Below are positions 1 through 5,988 of a DNA stretch of 12,660 nucleotides, one piece after another (position 1 is the first letter of the stretch; the number at the start of each line of letters is the position of its first letter). A model generated the notes under the pieces. It did not search any database and was not told the origin of the DNA. It saw only the letters and a program-made list of their open reading frames with translations. A program made the position numbers and the translations under genes. The DNA lies in NCBI GenBank assembly GCA_018396615.1, contig JAGTQT010000011.1:1-12660 (forward strand), given 5' to 3'. Source of the stretch: Candidatus Bathyarchaeota archaeon. GTDB taxonomy: Archaea > Thermoproteota > Bathyarchaeia > Bathyarchaeales > Bathycorpusculaceae.

Positions 1-27
1 GCGCCCTTAAACTTTGATACAATTTTC
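1..27. repeat. 27-base exact direct repeat, copy 1, at the window edge
   Basis: Bases 1-27 are identical to bases 2633-2659 in the same orientation, and identity stops within a base or two after base 27. Here the repeat supplies the last six codons and the stop of the truncated CooC-like gene; in copy 2 it is coding in a different frame of a membrane-protein gene. Its start at base 1 suggests a contig end created at a shared k-mer. It could extend further left beyond the window. Confidence 0.9.
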
Positions 28-279
28 TATACGCTCAGTTGGCGGAATGCCAACTGTGGTTCCGCCTTGTTCTAAAAAAGTTTCAACAAGAAGCTCGGAG
101 ATGGTTCTTTTTCCTTCCTTTCTAAGGTCTATGCCGACCATTTCCGCTAGGTTTTGATCTGGATCGGCGTCCACTAAAAGCAGAGGCGTTGCTCGGCATT
201 CGATAAAGTATTTTGTCATCAACGCTACAAAACTTGTTTTTCCTGTTCCCCCACGACCGATAATTACAAGCTTTTTCAT
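7..279 (-). CDS. CooC-like nickel-insertion ATPase, N-terminal fragment
   Basis: This is the first third of a MinD/CooC-family P-loop ATPase. Family members help load nickel into carbon monoxide dehydrogenase/acetyl-CoA synthase and are usually about 250 residues; only 90 are present here. The P-loop GRGGTGKTS is at residues 8-16 and the switch I motif DADPDQNLA follows near residues 37-45. The usual signature lysine of the deviant Walker A (KGGxGK) is arginine here. I chose ATG at 279 because GGAAGAG lies just upstream and the P-loop sits at the normal distance; an in-frame TTG at 297 has no ribosome site. The gene starts 23 bases after the stop of the upstream CooC-like gene, so the two are probably co-transcribed. 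The last six codons and the stop fall in a 27-base sequence repeated inside the membrane-protein gene at 2633-2659. The true gene therefore probably continues beyond the edge and the visible stop may be artificial. Confidence 0.75.
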   Translation of the reverse strand: MKKLVIIGRGGTGKTSFVALMTKYFIECRATPLLLVDADPDQNLAEMVGIDLRKEGKRTISELLVETFLEQGGTTVGIPPTERIENCIKV

Positions 280-302
280 GTTTTCTCTTCCGTTCAACTA
301 TC

Positions 303-1085
303 TTATTCGATAAGGTTCGATGTAAGCTTATCACCGAGATTTTCTATGGCGCAAACAGCTTCTGAAGTTTTATCTAACAACGGGCTCCTACCGTCTATTT
401 CTGCCTCCGCAACCTTCGGATCAAAAGGAACAAAACCTAAGACTTTCAAACCATTTCTTTCTGCAAAATGCGTTATGGCTTCCTGCTGAACTCTGTTTCC
501 AATCTTGTTGCCAATGAGAAAAACCCGTTTCATACCAGCTTCTGAGGCGAGATGGTGAATATGTCTTGCGGTTTCAAGCGCCTTAAGACCAGCATCCGCC
601 ACGATAAGCATTTTGTCAACTCGCTCCGCGGTGCCTCTACCCATATGCTCGACGCCAGCCTCCATGTCAACAACGACCGCGCAACCTTGTTCATCGACAA
701 AATGTCGAAGTATAGCACGGATGACAGCGTTAGCGGGGCACGTGCAGCCGGCACCCATTGATTTTACAGTTCCCATTACAAGTAGGTTTGGTCCAAGAGG
801 AGTTTTAATGGAATATTGGCGTATTATATCATCTACAGTAAAGGAAAGACGAAAAACTCCTGAATAGCCAGTTTTAGTCTTGGATTCTATGAGTTCTGCA
901 TTTTCCGATATAGGTTGAATAAGTCGGGCTTCGTCGGGAGACATTCCCAAAGTTAAGGCAAGGTTAGGAGACGGGTCAGCGTCAATAGCGATCGTTTTTA
1001 ATCCTTTTTGCACAAAGAAAAAGGCTAAGCCGCCTGCGATCAAGGTTTTACCTACGCCGCCTTTGCCGGAAACTGCGATTTTCAC
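303..1085 (-). CDS. CooC/MinD-like ATPase for CO dehydrogenase maturation
   Basis: This is a 260-residue P-loop ATPase of the CooC group, full length for the family. The deviant Walker A SGKGGVGKT is at residues 6-14 with the signature lysine intact. DADPSPNLA follows at about 36-44. A CxC pair in GAGCTCPAN (Cys114 and Cys116) corresponds to the metal-binding, dimer-bridging cysteines of CooC. The switch II motif DMEAG is near 140-144. In characterised CooC, ATP hydrolysis drives nickel insertion into the C-cluster of CO dehydrogenase. GTG at 1085 is the best start because AAGGAG lies eight bases upstream and the P-loop then begins at the normal place; a longer frame opening with TTG at 1121 lacks a ribosome site. 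It is the first gene of a probable two-gene operon with the truncated CooC-like gene. CO dehydrogenase genes are not in the window, so the exact client is inferred. Confidence 0.85.
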   Translation of the reverse strand: MKIAVSGKGGVGKTLIAGGLAFFFVQKGLKTIAIDADPSPNLALTLGMSPDEARLIQPISENAELIESKTKTGYSGVFRLSFTVDDIIRQYSIKTPLGPNLLVMGTVKSMGAGCTCPANAVIRAILRHFVDEQGCAVVVDMEAGVEHMGRGTAERVDKMLIVADAGLKALETARHIHHLASEAGMKRVFLIGNKIGNRVQQEAITHFAERNGLKVLGFVPFDPKVAEAEIDGRSPLLDKTSEAVCAIENLGDKLTSNLIE

Positions 1086-1121
1086 TTGCAATTCTCCTTT
1101 TCCATGCGTGTTGCTCTTCAA

Positions 1122-1142
1122 GTTTATAGGTAAATATTTGCC
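1122..1142 (-). promoter_or_regulatory. Candidate promoter and near-palindrome upstream of the cooC-like operon
   Basis: On the minus strand a TATA-like CTATAAAC (1122-1129) abuts a 14-base near-palindrome, GGTAAATATTTGCC on the plus strand (1129-1142; six of seven pairs match). A second AT-rich box, ACTATAATTA, lies further upstream near 1152-1161. If the distal box is used, the palindrome would lie between TATA box and start site, where a repressor could act. AT-rich palindromes arise easily by chance. Confidence 0.3.
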
Positions 1143-1220
1143 ATTACGGTAATTATAGTTTCACTTTACTTCTCAGATTTGAAGTTACTGTTGGATAAAG
1201 CATTTGATTTAACCTATTGA

Positions 1221-1284
1221 ATTTTTAAATTAAGGATAGCGGAAAGCGCAAGGATTTTATACAATATGAGATGATAAAAAGAGG
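1221..1284 (+). promoter_or_regulatory. Candidate promoter and ribosome site for the Gfo/Idh-like gene
   Basis: An AT-rich box ATTTTTAAATTA at 1221-1232 could be an archaeal TATA element, putting transcription start near 1250 and leaving AGAGG (1280-1284) in the leader. That ribosome site is eight bases from GTG 1293, which is why I prefer that start over TTG 1290 or ATG 1302. A second TATA-like run at 1255-1262 would give an almost leaderless transcript. Confidence 0.3.
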
Positions 1285-1292
1285 CGTACTTG

Positions 1293-2309
1293 GTGAAATT
1301 CATGCAAGACAAAGTTGGAGTTGCTGTAGTAGGAGTAGGATTTGTGGGCGGTGCAGCTCATGTGCCCAGTTTTAAGAAAATTGAAGGTTCAGAGCTCATT
1401 GCCCTATGTGCTAGAACTGAAACAAGAGTGAAACCGCTGGCTGAGAAATATGGCGTCAAATACTATCTGGACTACGACAAGCTACTAGAAGATCCAAAAC
1501 TGGATGCAGTGGTTGTTTCGGTGCCGACGCCTTTGCACTACGAGTCAGCTATGAAGGCTATCAAGAAAGGCAAGCATGTGTTATGCGAAATGCCCATAGC
1601 CCCAACGATTCCACAGGTCAGAGAATTACAGAAAGCTGCAGAGAAAGCGAAAGTGCTTTTGATGCCTGTTCTAAACTTTAGATTCGCGCCTATTTACCTT
1701 AGAGTGAAAGAAATGATCAAAGCAGGAGCAATAGGCAAACCCATAGCCATACATTTCCGCGAATTCATACCCGCGAAAAGCCTTGCCGAACAGTGGCCAG
1801 CAGGATCATGGGCATGGGACATCGGGAAGAGTGGAGGCTACCCTGATTTCACACTTTCCGTTTGGTCGCTTGACATGTTCCGATGGATGTTTGAAAAAGA
1901 AATAAAAGACGTGGAATGGATGGCGCACTATCCGAAGATAGCAAAGTACGGGGGAATTTACGGCTACAACACAATGGGATTGATAAGATTCACAGATGGA
2001 ATGGTTGGATCACTGCACTACGGGGCTTCAGTAACAGCCTCAGCGAGCACAAGCCGTTTGGAAGTTTACGGAGATAACACCAACGTGATACACGCCATAT
2101 GGGTTGACAAAATACTCTTGTACGAAGAAGGTGATAAACCAAAAGAAGAAATTCTGGATGTGAAAGGCACGCGAGTCTGGGGTCACAGACAATTAGACGA
2201 GCACTTTATAGATTGCATCCTCAACAAGAAGAAACCGCAAGTTACTGTGGAAGACGGAATCAAAGCACAAGAAATCGCGCAAAAAATAGTGACAAACAGA
2301 AAGCAGTAA
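1293..2309 (+). CDS. Gfo/Idh/MocA-family oxidoreductase-like protein with altered active site
   Basis: A 338-residue protein with the two-domain plan of the glucose-fructose oxidoreductase/inositol dehydrogenase family. The N-terminal Rossmann fold has the dinucleotide motif GVGFVGG (residues 14-20), and the alpha/beta C-terminal domain starts near residue 125. The segment DAVVVSVPTPLHYESAMKAI is typical of the family. Two usual catalytic positions are not typical. The normal EKP motif reads EMP (in CEMPIAPT, about residues 98-105), so the conserved lysine is methionine. In the normal DxGxHxxD segment the spacing is longer and the histidine position appears to be tryptophan (DFTLSVWSLD). It may therefore have a different reaction or a binding role. 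The substrate cannot be told from sequence. It is a single gene, divergent from the CooC-like operon and convergent with the membrane-protein gene. GTG at 1293 is chosen for its spacing from AGAGG; ATG at 1302 remains possible. Confidence 0.85.
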   Translation: MKFMQDKVGVAVVGVGFVGGAAHVPSFKKIEGSELIALCARTETRVKPLAEKYGVKYYLDYDKLLEDPKLDAVVVSVPTPLHYESAMKAIKKGKHVLCEMPIAPTIPQVRELQKAAEKAKVLLMPVLNFRFAPIYLRVKEMIKAGAIGKPIAIHFREFIPAKSLAEQWPAGSWAWDIGKSGGYPDFTLSVWSLDMFRWMFEKEIKDVEWMAHYPKIAKYGGIYGYNTMGLIRFTDGMVGSLHYGASVTASASTSRLEVYGDNTNVIHAIWVDKILLYEEGDKPKEEILDVKGTRVWGHRQLDEHFIDCILNKKKPQVTVEDGIKAQEIAQKIVTNRKQ

Positions 2310-2315
2310 AACCCG

Positions 2316-2339
2316 TTTCCCATTTTATTCTTCCTTTTC
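2316..2339 (+). terminator. T-rich candidate terminator after the Gfo/Idh-like gene
   Basis: Just past the stop codon the plus strand has several short T runs (GTTTCCC, ATTTTATTCTTCC, TTTTC) with no clear hairpin. Archaeal RNA polymerase commonly ends transcription at such tracts. The next gene is convergent, so a terminator is expected here. Confidence 0.4.
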
Positions 2340-2373
2340 AAGCTAGCTTTAGAGCATAGGAAGGAACATCAAG

Positions 2374-2958
2374 TTAACGGGCAGTTTCCTTAGTTTCATC
2401 TTTAGCTTTCGCAAGTAACGCTCGAGCGCGTCTCTTAACTGCTTCATATATAAGATAACCAAGTGAAATGCATATAATGCCAGCTATGGCGTTAAAAGCT
2501 CCGAGCAGAAGAGCATAGATCACTGGAATTTCAGCATAGGTTCTAAATGAGAGGACGCCAACATAGACAAGCAAAAAGTTAGCTGCAACCATAACCAAGA
2601 CCCTTAGCAGAATGCCGAAGGCAAACATGGTAGCGCCCTTAAACTTTGATACAATTTTCATACCTACAGCCATTCCGAGTATTGTCGAGAACTCTGCGAG
2701 ACCCTTCATCGAAGCACCAATAACATTTCCGCTACGCGCGGCAATAGCAACAGAAGCAATAATGGATGTCAGAGCCCCAGGAATCAAGCCAAAAATGAGA
2801 AAGGCGGAGACTATGGGAACCCCAGTAAAGTCAAACTTGAGATCAGTGTTCCATGGAAAAGGCAGTTTCAAGTTCGAGTATTTTAGTGCGTAGTCAAATA
2901 CAACGACCAACGCTGCAAAAACCGCCGTACCTGCAATTTCCCTAGTGCTTATTTTCAT
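2374..2958 (-). CDS. Membrane protein resembling an ECF transporter S component
   Basis: A 194-residue, strongly hydrophobic protein with five or six predicted membrane segments, at roughly residues 8-26, 46-75, 86-104, 108-134 and 144-174. The stretch LKFDFTGVPIVSAFLIFGLI followed by PGALTSI resembles the conserved region of substrate-capture (S) subunits of energy-coupling-factor vitamin importers, where an FDFS/T-x-IP motif precedes a Gly-rich helix. The basic C-terminal tail (KRRARALLAKAK) is cytoplasmic-like. No EcfA ATPase or EcfT subunit is nearby, so it would need shared partners encoded elsewhere. The ligand is unknown. The gene starts 45 bases after the stop of the upstream F420-oxidoreductase gene on the same strand, with GAAAGGAAA about ten bases before ATG 2958. 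Co-transcription with a flavoprotein gene makes a flavin or related cofactor conceivable, but that is guesswork. Bases 2633-2659 within it are duplicated at the window's left edge. Confidence 0.65.
   Translation of the reverse strand: MKISTREIAGTAVFAALVVVFDYALKYSNLKLPFPWNTDLKFDFTGVPIVSAFLIFGLIPGALTSIIASVAIAARSGNVIGASMKGLAEFSTILGMAVGMKIVSKFKGATMFAFGILLRVLVMVAANFLLVYVGVLSFRTYAEIPVIYALLLGAFNAIAGIICISLGYLIYEAVKRRARALLAKAKDETKETAR
2633..2659. repeat. 27-base exact direct repeat, copy 2, inside the membrane-protein gene
   Basis: Identical to bases 1-27 of the window. Here it encodes the interior segment KIVSKFKG of the membrane protein in an uninterrupted, plausible frame, so this copy is likely the original and the edge copy the suspicious one. 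Confidence 0.9.
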
Positions 2959-3003
2959 GGCATTTGTGTTTCCTTTCTATTTTTTCACAATCTATTAGAC
3001 GAT

Positions 3004-4047
3004 TTACCTTTTTGGCGAGACTTGTCTTTTCTTTTTAGAAAGCTTGCACAAGAGGTTTAGAGCATTTATCTCCTGTTTTGCATCTCTCGTTTTGATTGCA
3101 CCTGCGTTTTTGGCGCTGGAAAATAATTCTTCGCCGGTTTCTGTCCTAATTACAGTGAACGTCCACGCATCTAATCCGAGACCTCCAGCCGAGATGTCTG
3201 CCAACTCTGAGCTGAAATCATCACAGAAACTGCAGCTTCCTCTAGCGTAGGGTTTCACTTCCGCAAGAGGTACCGCTTTAACTTCGGATTCTGTTGTAAT
3301 CAGCAGTTTTCCCTTTATATTCATTTTTTTCACGTTGTTTAGATTTACGCCTAACTTGCTGTGAACGTAGTCTTCCATAAGCCCTTTGTATGTAAAACAT
3401 TCCGAGCACATTAAGCCTATTAGGTATTTTATAGGAAAAGTGTGCTTCTTTAATCCAGCCATTTGCATTTTGCGAACGGCGTGAATCTGGCAGGGCGTGC
3501 CTACGAAGGCTACTTTCTCCTTTTTCTGTTTGATTACTTCAGAAAGAGCGAGAACACTACGCGAGTAGCAGTATTTTGTGCCGGCGCACTTCAAAATTTC
3601 TGCTAGATTTGTAGCTAGCTTGGGCAATGGCAGAAAAGGTTTGTCATTGCTTGTTCCAGTGACAACCGCAGCATCTATAAGTCCTTCCCTGAAGGCGTAA
3701 AGCAAAATCCCTGTAACAACTCCTCCATCTTGGCAAACTTCCAGTACAGAATTCTCTGTTGACTGCGCCACTGCAATATCTCGATAGACCCCAAACTCCT
3801 CATCGATCCTTTTTTCTCTGCTAAAGACGAAATGCTCTGCTTTATGCCATGACCACTCATATCTTGGGCAAATCTGCGCGCATATACCACAGACCTGACA
3901 TTTCTTCACAAGTAAAGGTTTTTCATCTACAAGCTCTAGGCAAGAGAAAGGGCATGTTACCACGCAAGCGCCGCAGCTTGCACACTTTCCCGTGTCAATA
4001 ACGCTTCTTACTAAGGTGTCCTCAAAGCTTGTTTTGGGGAAAGGCAC
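3004..4047 (-). CDS. FrhB/FpoF-type coenzyme F420 oxidoreductase with two [4Fe-4S] clusters
   Basis: A 347-residue protein of the coenzyme F420 hydrogenase/dehydrogenase beta-subunit family. It opens with two ferredoxin-type motifs CxxCxxCxxxCP, at Cys22/25/28/32 and Cys50/53/56/60, able to bind two [4Fe-4S] clusters. The FrhB domains follow, with GTPCQIHA at 183-190, GLMCSEC at 211-217, GSCSFCDDF at 270-278 and LADISAGG at 282-289. Family members bind FAD and pass electrons between iron-sulfur clusters and F420. The length and twin N-terminal clusters match FpoF/FqoF, which feeds F420H2 electrons to the membrane complex or works alone with ferredoxin; FdhB-type subunits are an alternative. 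No hydrogenase or Fpo subunit is adjacent, favouring a stand-alone or shared input module. GTG 4047 is the start because it leaves a short lead before the first cluster; the ribosome site is weak (GTGA). It is divergent from cofE and upstream of the ECF-like gene. Confidence 0.85.
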   Translation of the reverse strand: MPFPKTSFEDTLVRSVIDTGKCASCGACVVTCPFSCLELVDEKPLLVKKCQVCGICAQICPRYEWSWHKAEHFVFSREKRIDEEFGVYRDIAVAQSTENSVLEVCQDGGVVTGILLYAFREGLIDAAVVTGTSNDKPFLPLPKLATNLAEILKCAGTKYCYSRSVLALSEVIKQKKEKVAFVGTPCQIHAVRKMQMAGLKKHTFPIKYLIGLMCSECFTYKGLMEDYVHSKLGVNLNNVKKMNIKGKLLITTESEVKAVPLAEVKPYARGSCSFCDDFSSELADISAGGLGLDAWTFTVIRTETGEELFSSAKNAGAIKTRDAKQEINALNLLCKLSKKKRQVSPKR

Positions 4048-4082
4048 GCAGATTCACTTGGTGGATTATGCGCTAAGTTTGG

Positions 4083-4124
4083 CTTAAAACCTTTTAGTTT
4101 TGGCAAATCGTGAGCATAATAAAT
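4083..4124. promoter_or_regulatory. Candidate divergent promoters between the FrhB-like gene and cofE
   Basis: The 137 bases between the two starts hold AT-rich boxes for both directions. On the minus strand GTTTTAAG around 4083-4090 could serve the FrhB-like gene with a short leader. On the plus strand CATAATAAAT (4115-4124) would put cofE transcription start near 4145. Neither box is strong, and assignment rests on spacing only. Confidence 0.3.
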
Positions 4125-4184
4125 CTTTATCAAGAAACAGCTTACCTAATAAGATAACACTGTTAGAATGGAGAATTGCCCGCT

Positions 4185-4943
4185 ATGAGCACTATAGAGG
4201 TTATAGGCCTCAAAGATCTTCCAATAATAAAGGTTGGTGACAACCTTTCTGAGCTTATATGCGCAGCAGCGGAAAAGCAGGATGTACCCATACAGAGCGG
4301 AGACATAATTGTAGTAACTCATGTGATTGTTTCACGTGCTGAGGGAAACATAATAGATTTAGAAAAGATTGTGCCGTCAGAGTTTGCCAAAAACATAGCA
4401 AGGCAGTATGAAAAAGATCCCGCTCTTATTGAGGTTGTTTTAAGGGAGTCTAAAAGTGTTAAGCGCATGGCTCACGGGATCCTGATTACTGAAACGAGAC
4501 ATGGCTTCGTTTGCGCCAATTCTGGAGTTGATAAATCGAATGTTGAGGGAGAAAGGGTTGTCGCTCCTCTTCCGGTTAATCCCGACGCCTCTGCTCAGAG
4601 AATCCGAGAGGAAATAAGAAAACGAACAGGCAAAGATGTCGCCGTGATCATTTCAGATACTCATGGGCGGCCATTAAGGATGGGAGAAATCAACATCGCC
4701 GTAGGCGTCGCGGGCATAAAGCCACTAAGAGACAGACGAGGAGAGAAAGATCTTTTTGGCTATGTATTGCGGATCAAAAACACAGCCGTAGCAGATGAAC
4801 TGGCTTCTGCTGCTGAACTTGTTATAGGGCAAGCAAATGAAGGGATCCCTGTCGCAATAATACGAGGTTACAAATATTTGAAAGCTGAAAATGCAACCGC
4901 AAGGGATTTGATTAGACCGGAAGAGCAAGATTTGTTTTTATGA
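4185..4943 (+). CDS. cofE: Coenzyme F420-0:L-glutamate ligase
   Basis: CofE adds L-glutamate residues to F420-0 using GTP, giving the gamma-glutamyl tail of mature coenzyme F420. The 252-residue protein is the normal size for stand-alone archaeal CofE. It has the family blocks in order: GDIIVVTHVIVSRAEG near 39-54, ETRHGFVCANSGVDKSNV near 103-120, PVNPDASAQRIREEI near 130-144, VIISDTHGRPLRMGEINIAV near 155-174, and TAVADELASAAELV near 200-213. The acidic and histidine residues in these blocks correspond to GTP and divalent-metal binding in characterised CofE. ATG 4185 is chosen since GGAGA lies ten bases upstream; an in-frame TTG at 4176 is too close to that site. It is followed after 50 bases by mtd, an F420-using enzyme, so cofactor maturation and use are probably co-expressed. 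There is no C-terminal FMN-dependent reductase domain of the kind fused in actinobacterial FbiB. Confidence 0.93.
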   Translation: MSTIEVIGLKDLPIIKVGDNLSELICAAAEKQDVPIQSGDIIVVTHVIVSRAEGNIIDLEKIVPSEFAKNIARQYEKDPALIEVVLRESKSVKRMAHGILITETRHGFVCANSGVDKSNVEGERVVAPLPVNPDASAQRIREEIRKRTGKDVAVIISDTHGRPLRMGEINIAVGVAGIKPLRDRRGEKDLFGYVLRIKNTAVADELASAAELVIGQANEGIPVAIIRGYKYLKAENATARDLIRPEEQDLFL

Positions 4944-4948
4944 AAAAC

Positions 4949-4986
4949 ACTTTAAACGCTTAACGATAATTATCAACTAGGCGTGA
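4949..4986 (+). promoter_or_regulatory. cofE-mtd spacer with a perfect 10-base palindrome
   Basis: The spacer contains the palindrome GATAATTATC (4965-4974), centred about 24 bases before the mtd ATG, the distance expected for a TATA box driving a leaderless transcript. An upstream CTTTAAAC near 4950-4957 would give a leader that includes AGGCGTGA (4979-4986), a possible ribosome site. So mtd may have its own promoter as well as read-through from cofE. Confidence 0.3.
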
Positions 4987-4993
4987 CGCATCC

Positions 4994-5866
4994 ATGACAG
5001 AACAAGGCATCACTAGAATAGGAATATTCAAATGCGGAAACATTGCATCCTCGCCAATATTTGAACTGCTTCTCGACGAATTGGCAGACAGGCAAGACAT
5101 CAAAACCAGAACCGTAACCACAGGATCCAAAATGAGCCCTGAGGATGTTGAAGAAGCATTACCAAAAATTTTTGAATTCGACCCAGACCTCCTAATTTTA
5201 ATATCACCAAATCCTTCAATTCCAGGCCCAGCGAAAGTTAGGGAGAAACTGGCAAGCTGCGGCACCCCAAGTGTAGTCATCTCCGATGCCCCTGGAAAAC
5301 GTGCAAAAGCTGAACTCGAAAAACAGGGCTTAGGCTACCTGATCATTACTGGTGATCCGCTTATTGGGGCAAGAAGAGAATTTCTAGATCCGCTGGAGAT
5401 GGCTATCTTTAACTCAAACATAATCAAGGTGCTCGCCGCAACTGGCGTCTACAGGATAGTGCACCAAGAAATCGATAATGTGGTTAAGGATATTAAGAAA
5501 GGAGTGAATCCTCCTCTTTTGCCGAGGCTTGTTATAGACGTAAACTTGATTCGCGATCGATCTGATTTTAAAAACCCATATGCGAAAGCAAAAGCCATGG
5601 CTGCCTATGAGCTAACCGAGAAAATTGCCGAAATAAACACACAAGCCTGCTTCATAGAAAAAGAGAGCGAGAAATATGTGCCTCTTGTAACATGCGCTCA
5701 CGAGATCGCTCAAGTGGCTGCTAGATTGGCTGAGGAAGCTAGAGAGATTGAAAAATACGGTGACACCCTCGTAAGGAAACCTCATGCAAAGGATGGAAGA
5801 ACCAAAATCAAAAACAGCTTGATGAAAGCTCCAGTTTTCAGCGAAGAATTTGGTAAGGATGGCTAG
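4994..5866 (+). CDS. mtd: F420-dependent methylenetetrahydromethanopterin dehydrogenase
   Basis: Mtd reversibly oxidises methylene-H4MPT to methenyl-H4MPT with F420 as hydride acceptor, a central step of archaeal C1 metabolism. The 290-residue product is slightly longer than the usual roughly 275-285. It has the typical start RIGIFKCGNIASSPIFELLL (residues 8-27), then DLLILISPNPSIPGPAK near 65-81, the conserved DAPGKRAKAELEKQGLGYLI near 98-117, and DPLIGARREFLDPLEMAIFN at 121-140. The Mtd-type C-terminal half contains VTCAHEIAQVAARLAEEARE. The match runs the full length without gaps I can see. It lies between cofE and the NAD(P)-type dehydrogenase fusion on the same strand, so two enzymes for the same C1 step with different electron carriers sit side by side. 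ATG 4994 is the only good start; AGGCGTGA precedes it by about seven bases. Confidence 0.93.
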   Translation: MTEQGITRIGIFKCGNIASSPIFELLLDELADRQDIKTRTVTTGSKMSPEDVEEALPKIFEFDPDLLILISPNPSIPGPAKVREKLASCGTPSVVISDAPGKRAKAELEKQGLGYLIITGDPLIGARREFLDPLEMAIFNSNIIKVLAATGVYRIVHQEIDNVVKDIKKGVNPPLLPRLVIDVNLIRDRSDFKNPYAKAKAMAAYELTEKIAEINTQACFIEKESEKYVPLVTCAHEIAQVAARLAEEAREIEKYGDTLVRKPHAKDGRTKIKNSLMKAPVFSEEFGKDG

Positions 5867-5910
5867 AAGCCTTCTTTGAACTATGTGCAAGGTTTATGTT
5901 AAATATATAC

Positions 5911-5955
5911 GGTATATACCCACATGTATGATATTTCGATTATGTATATATAATC
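5911..5955 (+). promoter_or_regulatory. Promoter with nested palindromes upstream of the MtdB-type fusion
   Basis: The 122-base gap holds a clear TATA-like TGTATATATA (5944-5953), placing transcription start near 5974, just before the ribosome site AGAGGG (5976-5981) that sits eight bases from ATG 5989. The TATA box is embedded in an 18-base near-palindrome, GATTATGTATATATAATC (5938-5955; eight of nine pairs match). A separate perfect palindrome GGTATATACC is at 5911-5920. A regulator binding either could control this gene separately from mtd. AT-rich sequence makes chance palindromes likely, so only the TATA call is reasonably firm. Confidence 0.5.
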
Positions 5956-5988
5956 AGCGGCACCAATTAAAAGGCAGAGGGCAATCCT

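Noticed and set aside
1086..1121. Twelve-codon extension of the CooC-like gene from TTG at 1121
   Set aside because: There is no ribosome site before the TTG, and AAGGAG is correctly spaced before GTG 1085, where the protein then starts like its family.
1262..1290. C/D-box small RNA suggested by ATGATAA before the Gfo/Idh-like gene
   Set aside because: The C box is imperfect, no D box is at suitable spacing, and the region is explained by the gene leader.
1122..1292. Hidden small gene or tRNA in one of the largest intergenic gaps
   Set aside because: No cloverleaf and no open frame with a ribosome site was seen; the gap is AT-rich and fits divergent promoters.
5865..5875. Palindrome AGAAGCCTTCT just after mtd as a terminator
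   Set aside because: The possible stem has a one-base loop and only a short T run follows, so it cannot form a proper hairpin.
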